Assembly: GCA_037074705.1 (NCBI GenBank)
Contig: CM073595.1
Coordinates: 50,463,639 to 50,527,638 of the forward strand
Length of the DNA stretch: 64,000 bases
Direction: 5' to 3'
DNA from: Zhengitettix transpicula
Taxonomy: Eukaryota > Arthropoda > Insecta > Orthoptera > Tetrigidae
The position numbers and the translations under genes are program-made. The notes beneath the pieces are model-generated. The model was not told where the DNA came from. It searched no databases and saw only the letters and a list, made by a program, of their open reading frames with translations. This document shows, in pieces, positions 26,117 to 37,600 of the stretch (position 1 is its first letter; every line of letters begins with the position of its first letter).

Positions 26117-26826
26117 GGGGGTACTTTTGACTTTTGAGGATACTGATATATGAGGGATCCCATGCCAGTATCCTCAAAAATACCCCCAATTCACAAGTAC
26201 AACACCCTACACAATCAACCCAAGCAAACTCTTCAAACCCAGACCAAGTACTTCTATCCTTTTGCACCAAAATTGATAGCCTCATCTCCACTTATTAGCC
26301 TCCTATCAACCCTATTACCCAAGCTTATTGAAGCAAAATAAATGAACCCTTATCATCACATAAACTTCTCTATATGCACATGGAACATCCAAGGAGTATC
26401 CAACAAATTCCACAAACTTTCCCTTTTTATCAATACCCACAAAATAGAAATCCTCCTCCTGTCTGAAACCACCCACTGCCTCAACTTCCATGGGTACAAA
26501 ATGTATAGAGCAGACCACCCTGACTCTGCTAGAAAAGGATGATCCACTGTCCTCATAAAAAATTCCATTAATCATGATGAACTTCTCCTCATAACGTCCA
26601 ATGAATTCCAATTAACACAAGTAACACTAAACCTCGGTAACAACCAATCAATTAACATAGCCTGCTTCTACTCTTCCCCTTCTATAGCTCTTCCACGTGA
26701 CTTCTGGCCGAAACTCCTAAGTTCACGACATTCTCCCTTCATTTTAGGAGACTTCAATGATAAACACCCCTACAACAATCTGAAGTGTCACCTCCATGAC
26801 GTAGAAGATTTGCAAATGCCTCATTA
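26114..26826 (+). mobile_element. Jockey-type LINE, end of ORF1 and endonuclease of ORF2
   Basis: The tail of ORF1 ends with LLPKLIEAK and TAA at 26338-26340, directly followed by the ORF2 ATG at 26341. ORF2 starts with an APE-type endonuclease: ICTWNIQGVSNKFHKLS, then LLLSETTH, and near the end FILGDFND. A nonsense TGA interrupts it (RKG*ST at about 26540), and the element stops around 26826 without reverse transcriptase. In ORF1 the better-looking C-terminal reading lies in a shifted frame, indicating a frameshift. The endonuclease normally nicks target DNA to prime reverse transcription; this copy cannot. Confidence 0.85.
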
Positions 26827-28006
26827 AGTATAAAATCATTAAGAGGAAATCAAAATACCAGTACTATAAAGGAAAGAAATGTTCTTAAGGAACAAACATT
26901 CATATTTACAAACTTACATTGAGAAGTGGAACACTAATTACTCAGGTAGAAATAAATTTGGAAATCCTAATCAAAGAGTATTGACGAAAGAAGGCTCTTA
27001 GAGCATTCTGATAAAAAGGGAGTCACTCCTTACCTTTACCATAGTGGAAAATAATTATTCAATAACCTTGTTTTAGGTTTCAATTAAAACTATAAAAAAT
27101 TAACTACCACTACAACTCTAATCAAAGTTGCAAATTTGTTAAAAAGGTGTATAATGGATCATTGTAAAAACATAAATGTTCCATTTGTCCATTAATTTCA
27201 GCAAATTATTTGCATCATTAGATCAAACAGGACACAGGAAAGAGATTTGGATGGCCATTTAATATATTTGCATATGAAATCTCAAGTCAAAGCTTACATT
27301 AATATAATTTGAACGTTGTTTTAGAGAAGCGTTACACTATATTTACATAAAACAGATGTTAATCCATTCTTCTTTAGAGGGTCTCATCTGTGATGTTTAA
27401 ATCCCGAGTAAATAGGCACAATTTTGGTTTCTATCAGTTCAGAAACTTTCATGTATGGGTTTTGTCTTCTTAATTGACATGACACCTAAAAATAAAATTA
27501 ATATAAAACAACTTTAAAAATTAACAAGCAGAATTGTTTTGGTAAGAGTAAAGCAACCCAAGCATATTAATATGCATTACTAATCTTTTTGAGCGTGGAG
27601 AATAAATACACCAGGTGATGGAATAGTAACGATATAAAACGAGAAAGTTAAATTCATAAAGATAACAGGGTTATTTAACTGAACTAGCAAGGGACCTGGA
27701 TACTATTCCTGGTCCAGAATATTTTTCCAGCTTAAACCGTTAATTCTGAATATGTGCTTAAATTAAGTTTTATTTAAAAGCGAATATATCATAGGCATAT
27801 TCAAATAAATTTGTCCATTACAATTATTTATATATTCATTACTTTTTCTGTTATAACGAGCAGAGATTTCAGCCAAAATGAAGGGATATATCTTTATAGT
27901 TGTTTTCTGGTTAAAACCTCATTACGCCCAAAAATAAAATAATTCCTTTGACGAAAATACTAACGCTATTATCAATTGGAATCCGCCTTTTCACTACAAT
28001 CGTGAA
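26827..28006. other. Gene-poor AT-rich DNA
   Basis: Mostly featureless. On the - strand a possible exon begins after a TTTTTAG acceptor (exon start 27485) and runs 33 codons to a TGA (VSCQLRRQNPYMKVSEL...). It could be a downstream exon of the THAP-like relic at 28.0-29.0 kb, but no donor links them convincingly. Confidence 0.35.
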
Positions 28007-29012
28007 GAATATCTGTGGCACAGCACTTGCCTTTAAGCGTGGCTTTGTTAACTGTGCAGAAAGAATGCAGCCAGTCTTTTCATCAAAAGCAGAAGTCTCC
28101 CATTCAATATTTTATGGTTTGAAATGTTTCTCACATACCTGTAAAAGTTCAAATTTTATACATGTTGCAAAATAATATGTTATTAAAATAATGGAATGCA
28201 TTAACATATCAGAAATTAGAACAGGTCAAGCCAATTTTTGGGAGTATATCTCTCATGTAATCATACTACAAAATCAAATTTTAATTATAATCTTCAGAAC
28301 TTTCTTATGATAATTTATAATTACAACAACTAATATTTTGAAGTATAAAGGAAAATGTTTAATATTTTTTTAAGAAAACAAAAATAATTAAAGGTACAAT
28401 TGTGAGACTCTCAAGAATTACTTAAACTAGGAACTTTTAAAATATTTTTTAACTTACTCTTGCATTCTTTGTAAAAGTAAAATCTTTTCGGGGAATTGCT
28501 TTTAACCAAGCTGAATTTTTCTCAGGATCAGAAGGAAAAGCAAACAGAACATTTTGTATGGCATGGTGGATAATCCTGAAAATAATATGTAAAATTAGTG
28601 ATTTATACATAAGAAAAATATTACACGATAAACATATTTAAAAGTGTGAATCACTTATATTTTAGAAAACAGAAGTAAATAAATAACCAAATTAAAAATA
28701 CCGAAAGTTACAATTTTTATTAAATTTTCACAGGAAAATTAAGCCATCTTCTTGGGCTAATCTTTACTGACAATACTTCGGACTAAATAGGCAAATAATT
28801 AACACTTACCTAAACAAATCGTATGTAATATCCACGTGCAACAGCTGACTGCGTGACAGTAGTGAAGCACGTGGTCCTTCACAGGGAAAGTTCGCGCAGG
28901 TCTCAACATGCCCATAACCCGCAATGAAAACACGTCCCGTTCCCGAAGTCCCGCACTGGTGTGAGAGGGCCTTTATTCCGATAATTCCAAATGCAACATG
29001 ATGGCTCACCAT
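28007..29012 (-). pseudogene. THAP-domain gene relic
   Basis: THAP domains are zinc-coordinating DNA-binding modules of host factors and P-element transposases. Three - strand blocks join in frame. 29012-28806 starts with ATG (MVSHHVAFG...) and ends at a strong donor (AG|gtaagtg). 28575-28458 (NVLFAFPSDPEKNSAWLKAI then PRKDFTFTKNAR) is the central THAP segment with its invariant Pro and Trp. 28138-28007 begins VCEKHFKP, the C-x2-H zinc pair, and ends with the closing RLKASAVPQIF block. A TAA (28112-28114) follows FKP, where an acidic residue is usual, so the protein is cut off inside the domain. The N-terminal Cys pair (C-x2-4-C) is missing from the first block, which may not be the true first exon. 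Retained introns rule out a processed copy. Confidence 0.6.
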
Positions 29013-30019
29013 GTTTGTTGTTTTAATGAAATTCAGAGTTCAGTTTGCTTTTCCTCGATTATCTAGAAATCGAACACTCCAGTTTCTTTCCTGGTTACTT
29101 CCAACGATTTTTACAGGAAGTGGAGGTGCTCGACATTAATAACAATCATAATTGCGCAGTTTCTTCCTACGCGAATTTAAACAAAATTTATTAACTGCTT
29201 TTGATTAACGTCACAATAAAACGTTTAAAACAACATTGTCTGATTTTATCACACAGTAAAATAGTTCTGTTTCACCATTCTTATACCTTAAAAAAAAAGT
29301 ATAACATCGTCTCCTACATAAAGAAAAACAGTCAGATTTAAACTCTGAGGCCTCTTTTTAGTCCGTTAAAAGGAACCGTTATTGTCCAGATAGCCGGTTA
29401 AAAAAAAACAGTCTGAAATACTGTGGACATAATAGGAGGCGTTGAATATAATGACAAAAGGTTTGGAACGTGCCGACTTAATGTCATCTGCCACAAGGTT
29501 AAACCATCATACAACCTTGCAGATTCATTCCAATGTGAAATAGCGGACTAAACTTAACCTGGGTGAAATGGAATATTTCTCGAATAAGGCGTTAAATAAA
29601 TCTTTTCTTTAAGCGACATCTTTGCAAGGTAAATTGTCATGATCTGCAAAGTTGACTCAGTTAGGAAGACAAATGAACCAGTGGTTTTCGATTGAATAAA
29701 AGTGACTACTAAAATTGTTTTAAAAAAATTCATATAGTGCAATCCCAGTTTCCTTACAAAATAATTCAACCGTTGTTTCTAGAATGCAATTGAAAATAAA
29801 TAATTTAAAACGAAAAACTGACTTCTAACAAAAATGCTTAAGTTGGCCCTATTGACTCTATGAACCATACTGTAACAATGGCGACGTTTGAGATGACAAA
29901 AATGTCAACCTCTTCTGACCCCTGGTGCGGCAGTATTTTCAAATTGTGCACCTTCCCTCACTACCCGTTAACGCAAGATCACCAAACGAGGCCTGTTATT
30001 AGGCAACGTTGCCAAATCG
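29013..30019. other. Gene-free DNA
   Basis: No supported coding exon. Frames such as 29554-29769 (-) have no recognisable features. The LINE relic may begin slightly before its stated start. Confidence 0.45.
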
Positions 30020-30950
30020 TAAATCTGACCAACCTTATCAACAGCTCATTCAGACTTAAGATATTGAAAGTAGCAGAGTTCATGATGATTCCTCAGCCAG
30101 GAAAACCTCTACAACAGTATTCGAAAATTTTAAAAACCTATCTGACGTAAAGGTACTTCAGAGTAATACAAGAAAATACCTACTCTGAATTGAAAGAAAT
30201 CAATGTAGGTGTGCCACAAGGTAGTGTGCCAGGTCCAGTATTATATCTACTCTATTCCAGTAACATACCTGAACCAAAAGGTGGAACTATCGCGAGTTTT
30301 GCCGCGTTGATACCGCAATTCTTGCAGTTGGAAATGATCACGAAGAAGCCACCAGGAAGCTCCAAACGATTATTGACAAAATCAGCACGTGGACTAATAA
30401 ATGGCGAATAAAGTTGAACGAAGGCAAATCCGTACATATTAACTTCACCAATAAACAGCATCAATACATCATGCCTATTAGAATTAACGAAACCGTAATC
30501 CCATATGCTAATACTGTTAAATCTTTAGGTATGACACTCGATACGAGACTACGCTGGAAGGCTCACATCAAAAAGAAAAGAGAAGAACTCGGTATGAACT
30601 ATAAGAAAATGTATTGGCTAATTGGACGAAACTCCAAGTTGTCCAGCTGCTGCTTTATAAGCAAATACTAAAGCCCGTTTGGGCCCATGGCATTCAACTC
30701 TGGTTGTGCCAGTAACAGTAATATACAAATCATATAGCATTGAGAAGCATTATAGATGCGCCATGGTACTGTCGCAACAGTGACATCCATTGGGACCTTG
30801 AAGTGATGACTGCCAATCACGTCTTTCAAAAGATTACCAGAAGACATGAATAACACCTTCTTCAACATGTGACCATCGAGGCCATCCAGCTCCTCGACAA
30901 TTCACAGCAAGTGAGAAGACTCAAGCGGACCAAGACTTGAGAGTTGGACC
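30020..30950 (+). mobile_element. Jockey-type LINE, C-terminal half of reverse transcriptase
   Basis: Successive reverse-transcriptase blocks can be read on + in shifting frames: NLTNLINSSFRLKILKVAEF and MIPQPGKP, then GVPQGSVPGPVLY (from 30208), then the catalytic region FA(.)DTAILAVGN with a frameshift where FADD should be (about 30300). After it come KISTWTNKWRIKLNEGKS, SLGMTLDTRLRWKAHI, and the C-terminal SIIDAPWYCRNSDIHWDLEV (about 30750). The frame closes near 30940. A deletion separates the first and second blocks. The catalytic Asp pair is destroyed, so the element is dead. A mariner lies 0.2 kb downstream. Confidence 0.85.
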
Positions 30951-31159
30951 AGTGAAACGTAGTTTGTTATTAAGTGTATGTGTTAAAGACAGTATATCAA
31001 GACTATTTAACAGAATTCTAAGGACACTAATGAGTAAACCTTAGCTTGAAGCTCCAGTTTAGTAGTTTAAGTTATGAAAAATCTTCTCATTGATCTATAA
31101 AGATCAGATTGTAGAATAATAAATGGCCATGGGTACTTAAATTTACTGTACCATAAGTA

Positions 31160-31188
31160 CGAGGGTGAATCAAATATAAACAAGACTT
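31160..31188 (+). repeat. Mariner terminal inverted repeat, left
   Basis: Begins CGAGGGTGAATCAAATATAA. It matches the complement of 32401-32429 except at two positions and is flanked by TA. Confidence 0.95.
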
Positions 31189-31236
31189 ATTTTTTTAAAT
31201 ATTTATTTTGATTTTAAACGCACAAACAATCATAGT

Positions 31237-32290
31237 TTATTTTTCTACATAATCTCCTGATTTATAAACACATTTTTCCCAGCTTATAGGTAATTTTTTA
31301 ATTCCTTCCACGTAAAAAGAGTCAGGTCGTGTTTGTAGCCAATTGCGCACATATGCTTCAACCTCATTATCGCTGTGGAATTTTTGCCCTCCCAAAGCTT
31401 CCTTGAGAGGACCAAAGACGCGGAAGTCGCAGGGAGACAGGTCTGGACTGTATGGAGGGTGTTCCAGTGTCTCCCAACCCAGTTGCTCCAATTTTTGTAC
31501 GGTCAGGGCTGCTGTATGGGGGCGAGCATTGTCATGGAGGAGAATCACTTTTCTCATCGGAAGGTCTCGTCTTTTGCGGCGATATGCAAGTCTGACCTCA
31601 GTCAAAATTTGGCAGTAATTGTTCTGCGCTCATGCAAAAAATCAAGGTGCAGCAGGCCACGCTGGTCAAAAAAAAAACGGTAGCCAAAACCTTGCCAGCC
31701 GATAATCGTGACTTGGCTTTCACTGGTCCGGTTTCTCCTTTCTTCCTGCACTCCATACTCGCTTGTTTCGACTCAGGCGTGTAGTGATGCACCCACGTTT
31801 CATCACAGGTGACAATGTGAGAAAGAAATGGGTCTCCTTCTTCCCGAAATCGTGCAAGAAGACGCTCTCACACTTGAAAACGATTCAGTTTCTGGTCAAC
31901 TGTCAGAAGGCGAGGAACCCACCTGGCACACACCTTGCGATACCCTAGCTCCGCTGAGAGTATAGAGTAAGTGCTCCCATAATTTATTCCAACCTCAATT
32001 GCAATATCCGAAGTTGTTAGACGCCTATCACCTTCAACAAGTTGACGAACACTGTCGATGTTGCCAGCTGTAATGCTGGTGCGGGGTCTGCGGTCACGTT
32101 CACGGCCCTCCATGAACTGTTTATGCCAAGCAAACACTCTAGCTCGCGACAGCGTCTCTTCCCCGAACTGTGCAGTCAATCTTCTCAAGATTTCGGCCGG
32201 TTTTACACCTTCTGCAGCTAAAAACTTGATAACAATACGTTGCGCAATAGAGGGAGGTACCTCCTGCTCGGACATCATAACGATGGACAC
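31237..32290 (-). pseudogene. Mariner transposase, inactivated
   Basis: Reads from ATG at 32290 (MSIVMMSEQEVPPS). The helix-turn-helix half includes ILRRLTAQFGEETLSRARVF and DRRPRTS. The catalytic half shows TCDETWVHHYTPESK (first Asp), LLHDNARPHTA (second) and HPPYSPDLSPCDF (third), with 34 residues between the last two: the D,D34D signature of the mariner family. It ends GDYVEK and TAA at 31237-31239. Lesions: an in-frame TGA after LNRFQV (about 31868), a slipped T run around 31670-31680 that shifts frame, and a further indel before the second Asp block. All catalytic Asp codons survive, so decay is moderate. Confidence 0.93.
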
Positions 32291-32400
32291 TGAGCGAGTC
32301 TATGATGATGAGTCACGTGCTTACCCCACTCCTGACAAACCAACCTAACAGCCAATAATAGCGGAACGTTCTTCCATCACTATTGCGCGCGCAGGTCCAA

Positions 32401-32429
32401 AAGTCTCGTTTATATTTGAGTCACCCTCG
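32401..32429 (-). repeat. Mariner terminal inverted repeat, right
   Basis: Complement of the left repeat with two mismatches, followed by TA at 32430-32431. Confidence 0.95.
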
Positions 32430-32431
32430 TA

Positions 32432-34616
32432 CATAGAGGTACAGGGTAGCAAAGTGTGTCTTGTGTTTTGACACAATTCAATGTTAACCTATTCACAGAG
32501 AACCATTTATAAGACAATTAAGTATATTATTTTCAGTTTCGTAACTTTTAATTAATATGCATGTGTCATCTGCAAAAGAATACCTTTACAGGTCGAATCC
32601 ATAAACATTGACAGATAATTTTTATAACATAAGGAGACTATAAATTCTCGATGTCCAGTCACTGAATCAGAAAATGATTGATTTCACCATATTTGACAGA
32701 TTATATTTTCCGAACCAAACGATATCATAATGTCCCAGTTACCTTGATCGCCTGTCCATGTGGTAAACAAAGCTTGCGATATAACGTATTATTTCAAAAT
32801 ACTTAATCATTAATTATAGTTTATTGAGAAACAATTCAGGATAGACGTGTTAACGCAAACATTTGGCGTATGCAGGCTCGCTTCATGACAGGATTCCACG
32901 TCAAAAAGAAAACGAATTTGAATTAAGGTAATCGAAAGATGATTTTAAAACTGGTAGCGTGACATAGACAGGTGACAAGATCTAAAATAGAAAACTGATT
33001 GTTTTTGAAATGCAAAGGTCGTAGAAGAATTTTGAGGTATAAATGGACAGCGTATTTTAATACATTAATAATATGGAATAAGCTGTTAAAGAGAACTATT
33101 AAAGAAAAAATGTAAGAATATAAATTTATGACATACAGTGAGTATGGAAATACAGTTCGGGAAATGATGTAGAATGCGTGAAGAGGAAGATCAACATTTC
33201 CAACAGAATAGAATTCCTTCTTCAAGTTCAATGTAGAAGGAATTCATTTTCGAAAAACTGTCATGAGATAGAGTGACTCGCAGCGAACCTTGCATTTCAA
33301 AAACGCGCTGAACTCTGTTTCCCGAAAACTTGTGGTACTCTACTTGGTAAACGTTATCGGGTATCCTTTTAAGTTGCATTGTTCACCTACGTCTCGCTCC
33401 TCACCTTCATTGGGCTTGACCAGATAATGAAACTCTGAACCCTTTATCTCATTACAAATCAAGTCGTGGACCAAAGTACATCTCACACGTACGTGCTAGT
33501 ATTAGTAAATATGTTCAACCTACACCCAAATACGAAGCGTTTTCTTAGGAAAAAGTGTTATTTCCGCTAAGTGTGTGGCGGCTCTGAGTGCCCGTAACAA
33601 ATGACTTCATGAACAAAGATGCTCGTTCAAAGAGCAGCCGCGCGTTCTATTTACATATTACATTTTTGGCTGCATCTCTAAAACTTCAAATGTCATGTTA
33701 CAAGTCATTCCGTGCTATCCAGCTGCTCAATACCTTTGCTCTTAACAATTGTCTTTTAAATTAAACCTCTTATCATTTCCTTTAGGTCATGTATTTGTAA
33801 TTTATTTTGCGGTAAGTCTAATCCGTATTGAATTATTTACAATTTAATAATTAATAGATTCAGCAATAAAAAATTAAAGCAAATTATTTACGCAATAACG
33901 TTAAATAATAATTCTATGAGTTACGTTAGTAATTAACAATCTCTTTTCAACTAGACATAAATTAATTAATTCGTGTCATCTCCATAACATCAAGCAACTG
34001 ACACATCTTTATTAATTGAAAAGTATTTCTAATTAAATTTGTTTTACTATAGATTATAAATAATTGAATAAAGCATTTACTTCAAATCATAATTAACTAT
34101 GTATGTTACATATTTAGTGGGTATGTAAAGTGCATGAATTATTCTTAGAACTAATATTAATTATGTGGTAAAACTTTAAACTCATTCCAATTCCTGGAAG
34201 AACATCTTTAAAAACTTCTGTGTGTAGTGTGACACTTCTGTTTGTAAAATTGATGAGATTGTTGGTTCCAGTTGAAATACCCTTCATTGACTTCTCTAAG
34301 TCATTAATAAAGCCAATAGTAGAATTAGTGTTTTAAAATGACGGATACTGATATAAATAAATATTTGCCATCCATTTCATAATGTGAAAAAGATGAATTG
34401 CAAATTGCTGTAAAAAGAATAATTTGGAGCAGTCACTCCATGATGTGATGAGTATATGTGCTAAATGATAGCCAAGTTGTACCTTCCTTGAAAGTATTAA
34501 TAAAATTTCTTACACTAGTCTGATGCTTGTAACCGTGTACAATAAATTTTACTAAGAAACTGTACTTATGAATTATAAAATTTTAATTTTTGTCTAAATT
34601 GTTTCTTCAATTTCAG
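32432..34616. other. Upstream region of CPT2
   Basis: AT-rich at both ends with a more GC-rich, CpG-containing stretch at about 33190-33680 that could hold the CPT2 promoter and an untranslated first exon. Overlapping - strand frames there (33379-33191, and a longer Met-less one above it containing FHYLVKPNEGEERDVGEQC) look somewhat protein-like but match nothing I know. No TATA box or initiator stands out enough to place a start site. Confidence 0.4.
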
Positions 34617-34637
34617 ATTTCAAACTGAAGCTCAAAC

Positions 34638-37600
34638 ATGTCTTTCAATCACATTAATAAACTGCAACATGTAAGTTTCACACAAAATCTGTTTTTTAAA
34701 ACTATAAATCTATTAAGAATTTTAATGCTTTTTAAATACTGGTACTTTACAATTAACAGTTTTTCTTTATTTAGTTGAAACGGTTACCAGTTCATGTTCA
34801 AGCCTCAAGATGTAGCAGGTTAGAAATTAATGAATTATTATTTTAGATTATATGTTTTACCAGGATTACACAAATTTTGATTACCTTAGTCTATAAAACC
34901 AAAAAAAATTTCTTTCACAAAAACAAAAATAATTGAATATAGATATATTTTTGGTAGAGAATTCAAATATACTTTGGGATTTCCTTATCAACTATGACAT
35001 TTTAAATTTAGCAATCAATGTTAATGCTCAATTGTTTCCATACAGAACAATTATTTTTTAAAAAAATATTTTCTTCATAGTTGTTATATTTGAGATTACT
35101 ATGGGTAACTACATTTCCTAACATCTGGAATAGACAGTATTATTATTAAGCTTCTGCTTCTAAATTGTTATGTTATTTCAGATAGCTGTTTTGACAAGTA
35201 TGACTGTCAAATCAAGTCAGTAAGTGCTACTATTTGTATTTCATAGTTATCAACTGAATTTGTGATCTAATTCTTATCAGTAGTTAATTGTAAATCTAGT
35301 GAAAATATCATATATAGATCAAAATATTCCTGAGTACACTATTTTCAGTGTCACAAATTCAATTCCCTTTGAAGTTTTGTGTTCTTCTTGGCAAATATTT
35401 TATTTATGAATTGTGTAAGCCAATTAAGGAAATGACATAATAGTAGAGCTGTCTATCAATTCTAAGACAATTATTAAGTTACTTGATAATATTTTATAAA
35501 TGTATGTCCCGGGAAAAGGTATACAGTTTTTTCTTAAATAACTGACAACATATCTATATTTGGTCTACTTCAGCTTTGATTGCTGTTGAATAAAATATAT
35601 TTCCAGCAAATGGTATGTTCCAATAATTTTAAGTAAACTATATTAGACAGTTCTCTGCCACAAAGAAATTGTGAATGTTGTTTTTATTTTTCCAGTAATT
35701 TGGTTTCTGACAATGACTATCAGTTCCTGCAACGGAGTAAAGTTCCAACACTTCACTTCCAGCCATCCCTGCCAAGATTGCCAATACCAGAACTACAAAA
35801 GACTTGTGAACGATATTTGGCAGCCCAGAAACCATTACTATCGCTAAAAGATTTTGATGTCACAAAAGGCTATGTTGACCAGTTTAGCAGAACTGATGGG
35901 AACTCTTTGCATTCTGAATTGAAGAATATGGATAAAATGAACAAACACACAAGTTACATATCTGAATTGTGGTTTGATATGTATCTCAGTGATAGGATTC
36001 CTCTGCCAATTAACTATAATCCTTTGGTTGTGTTCAATAATGATGACAGGAAAGAATATAATTCTCAAGCTATTAGGGCTTCCAATATGTTGATTTCTTC
36101 ATTAAGGTGAGAGTTGTTCAGGCAACATCTTCAGTTATAGTTGATACAGGTTTTTTAAAAAGCCTTAAAAATTTGCAATTTTTAATTGAAATGTTTTGAA
36201 TTTTCAGATTTCTGAAGTCATTAAGACAAGGAATTCTAGAGCCAGAAGTTTTTCACTTAAATCCTAAGAAGAGTGATACAGATCTATTTAGAACAATTAC
36301 TGGTCTCCTCCCCTCCTCACTTTCTTGGTATGGTGCATACTTATTTAAGGTAAATATTTTATAATGCTTTGTTAGCTTTCTCAATATTATACTATTTTTC
36401 TAAAAATTATGATTTATTACAGGCATTTCCATTAGATATGGTGCAGTATAGCAGTTTATTTAATTCGTCAAGGGTACCAGGTATTGGAAAAGACAAACTA
36501 GTGAAGAATGAAGCTGCAAAGCATATTCTTTTCATGAAAGGTGGAAATTTTTACATATTTGATGCTATCGACTCTAATGGTAAGGTGCTTGAGGTATCAC
36601 AAAATATGTATTAAAATATTTATTTTAAGTCTTACATAAGGTTTTAGTTCAGTAGAAAACATACTATTGTTTTGGTGTGCACATGATTTTGAACACTATT
36701 TTTAAATACAAATTATTCACATACTGCAACAGTTCAACAATTTTGCGGTGAACAATAATACATATTTAAATCTCATTTAGTACCGGATATCAGGACATTC
36801 TGTACTCTTATGGCTCACTCCTCACCCTTAGAATATTCCTAATATGTAAAGAACAAATAAACTAAAGATTCTTTCATTTTCAGGGAATATTTTAAATCCA
36901 CGAGATATATTCACCTGTATAAAGTATATAATAAATGATAAGACAGACCCTTCACCATACCCTGTTGGAGTTCTAACAACAGAAAATAGAGATACTTGGG
37001 CACTGGCTAGACAGCATTTAGAAAGCTTAGGAAATTCAGAAGTTTTAAATTTGATAGATTCAAGTTTGTTTAATATATGTTTAGATGATATTGCTGTTGG
37101 AAGTGATAGAAATTTAATGTTAAGAACCTTACTCCACGGAGATGGCAGAAACAGGTAACTATATATTATTTGCTATTGATTTTATTTAATATAAAGTATA
37201 TTTGTCTGCTTAAATAATGATTGTTTCTCATTTTGTCATAATTGCAAAATCTGGAATTCAGTAAGAATACTGTTTTAAGTGAAGAAGATAAGAAGATATC
37301 ATTATGTGATTAATGATTCTAGTTCAAAAACACACAATTTAAAGAGTATAAAGATTAAATATCACTTAAGATTTTGGAGAATTTATTTAATATATAGACA
37401 AACACGGTTTTTTGCAGTCTTTCAGATAAAATCCTGCCATCTAATGTTGGCTGGAAATATTTACTAAGTATCATGATACAAACCATTTAACAAATGCATT
37501 TTGAAATGGAAAAAAACATTATTGTAAACGCTATTATGTAACTGGAAGTGTAATAAATATTTCCACTCCACCTTTTACATTCCAAAACTCTTAGGTTTAT

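Larger units (their letters stand above)
31160..32429 (-). mobile_element. Complete mariner element with TIRs and TA duplication
   Basis: Bounded by 29-bp terminal inverted repeats at 31160-31188 and 32401-32429 that differ at two positions. TA dinucleotides at 31158-31159 and 32430-32431 form the expected target-site duplication. The 1270-bp length is typical for mariner. The interior codes on the - strand for a D,D34D transposase with nonsense and frameshift lesions, so this copy is non-autonomous, though its ends look intact. Confidence 0.95.

Noticed and set aside
25986..26291. 101-codon - strand frame
   Set aside because: Most of it is poly-Ile-Tyr from the (TA)n microsatellite.
35182..35218. 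Possible extra CPT2 exon after a TTATTTCAG acceptor
   Set aside because: Joining it to the previous exon gives an immediate TAG, and exon 34775-34818 joins 35696 perfectly in frame without it.
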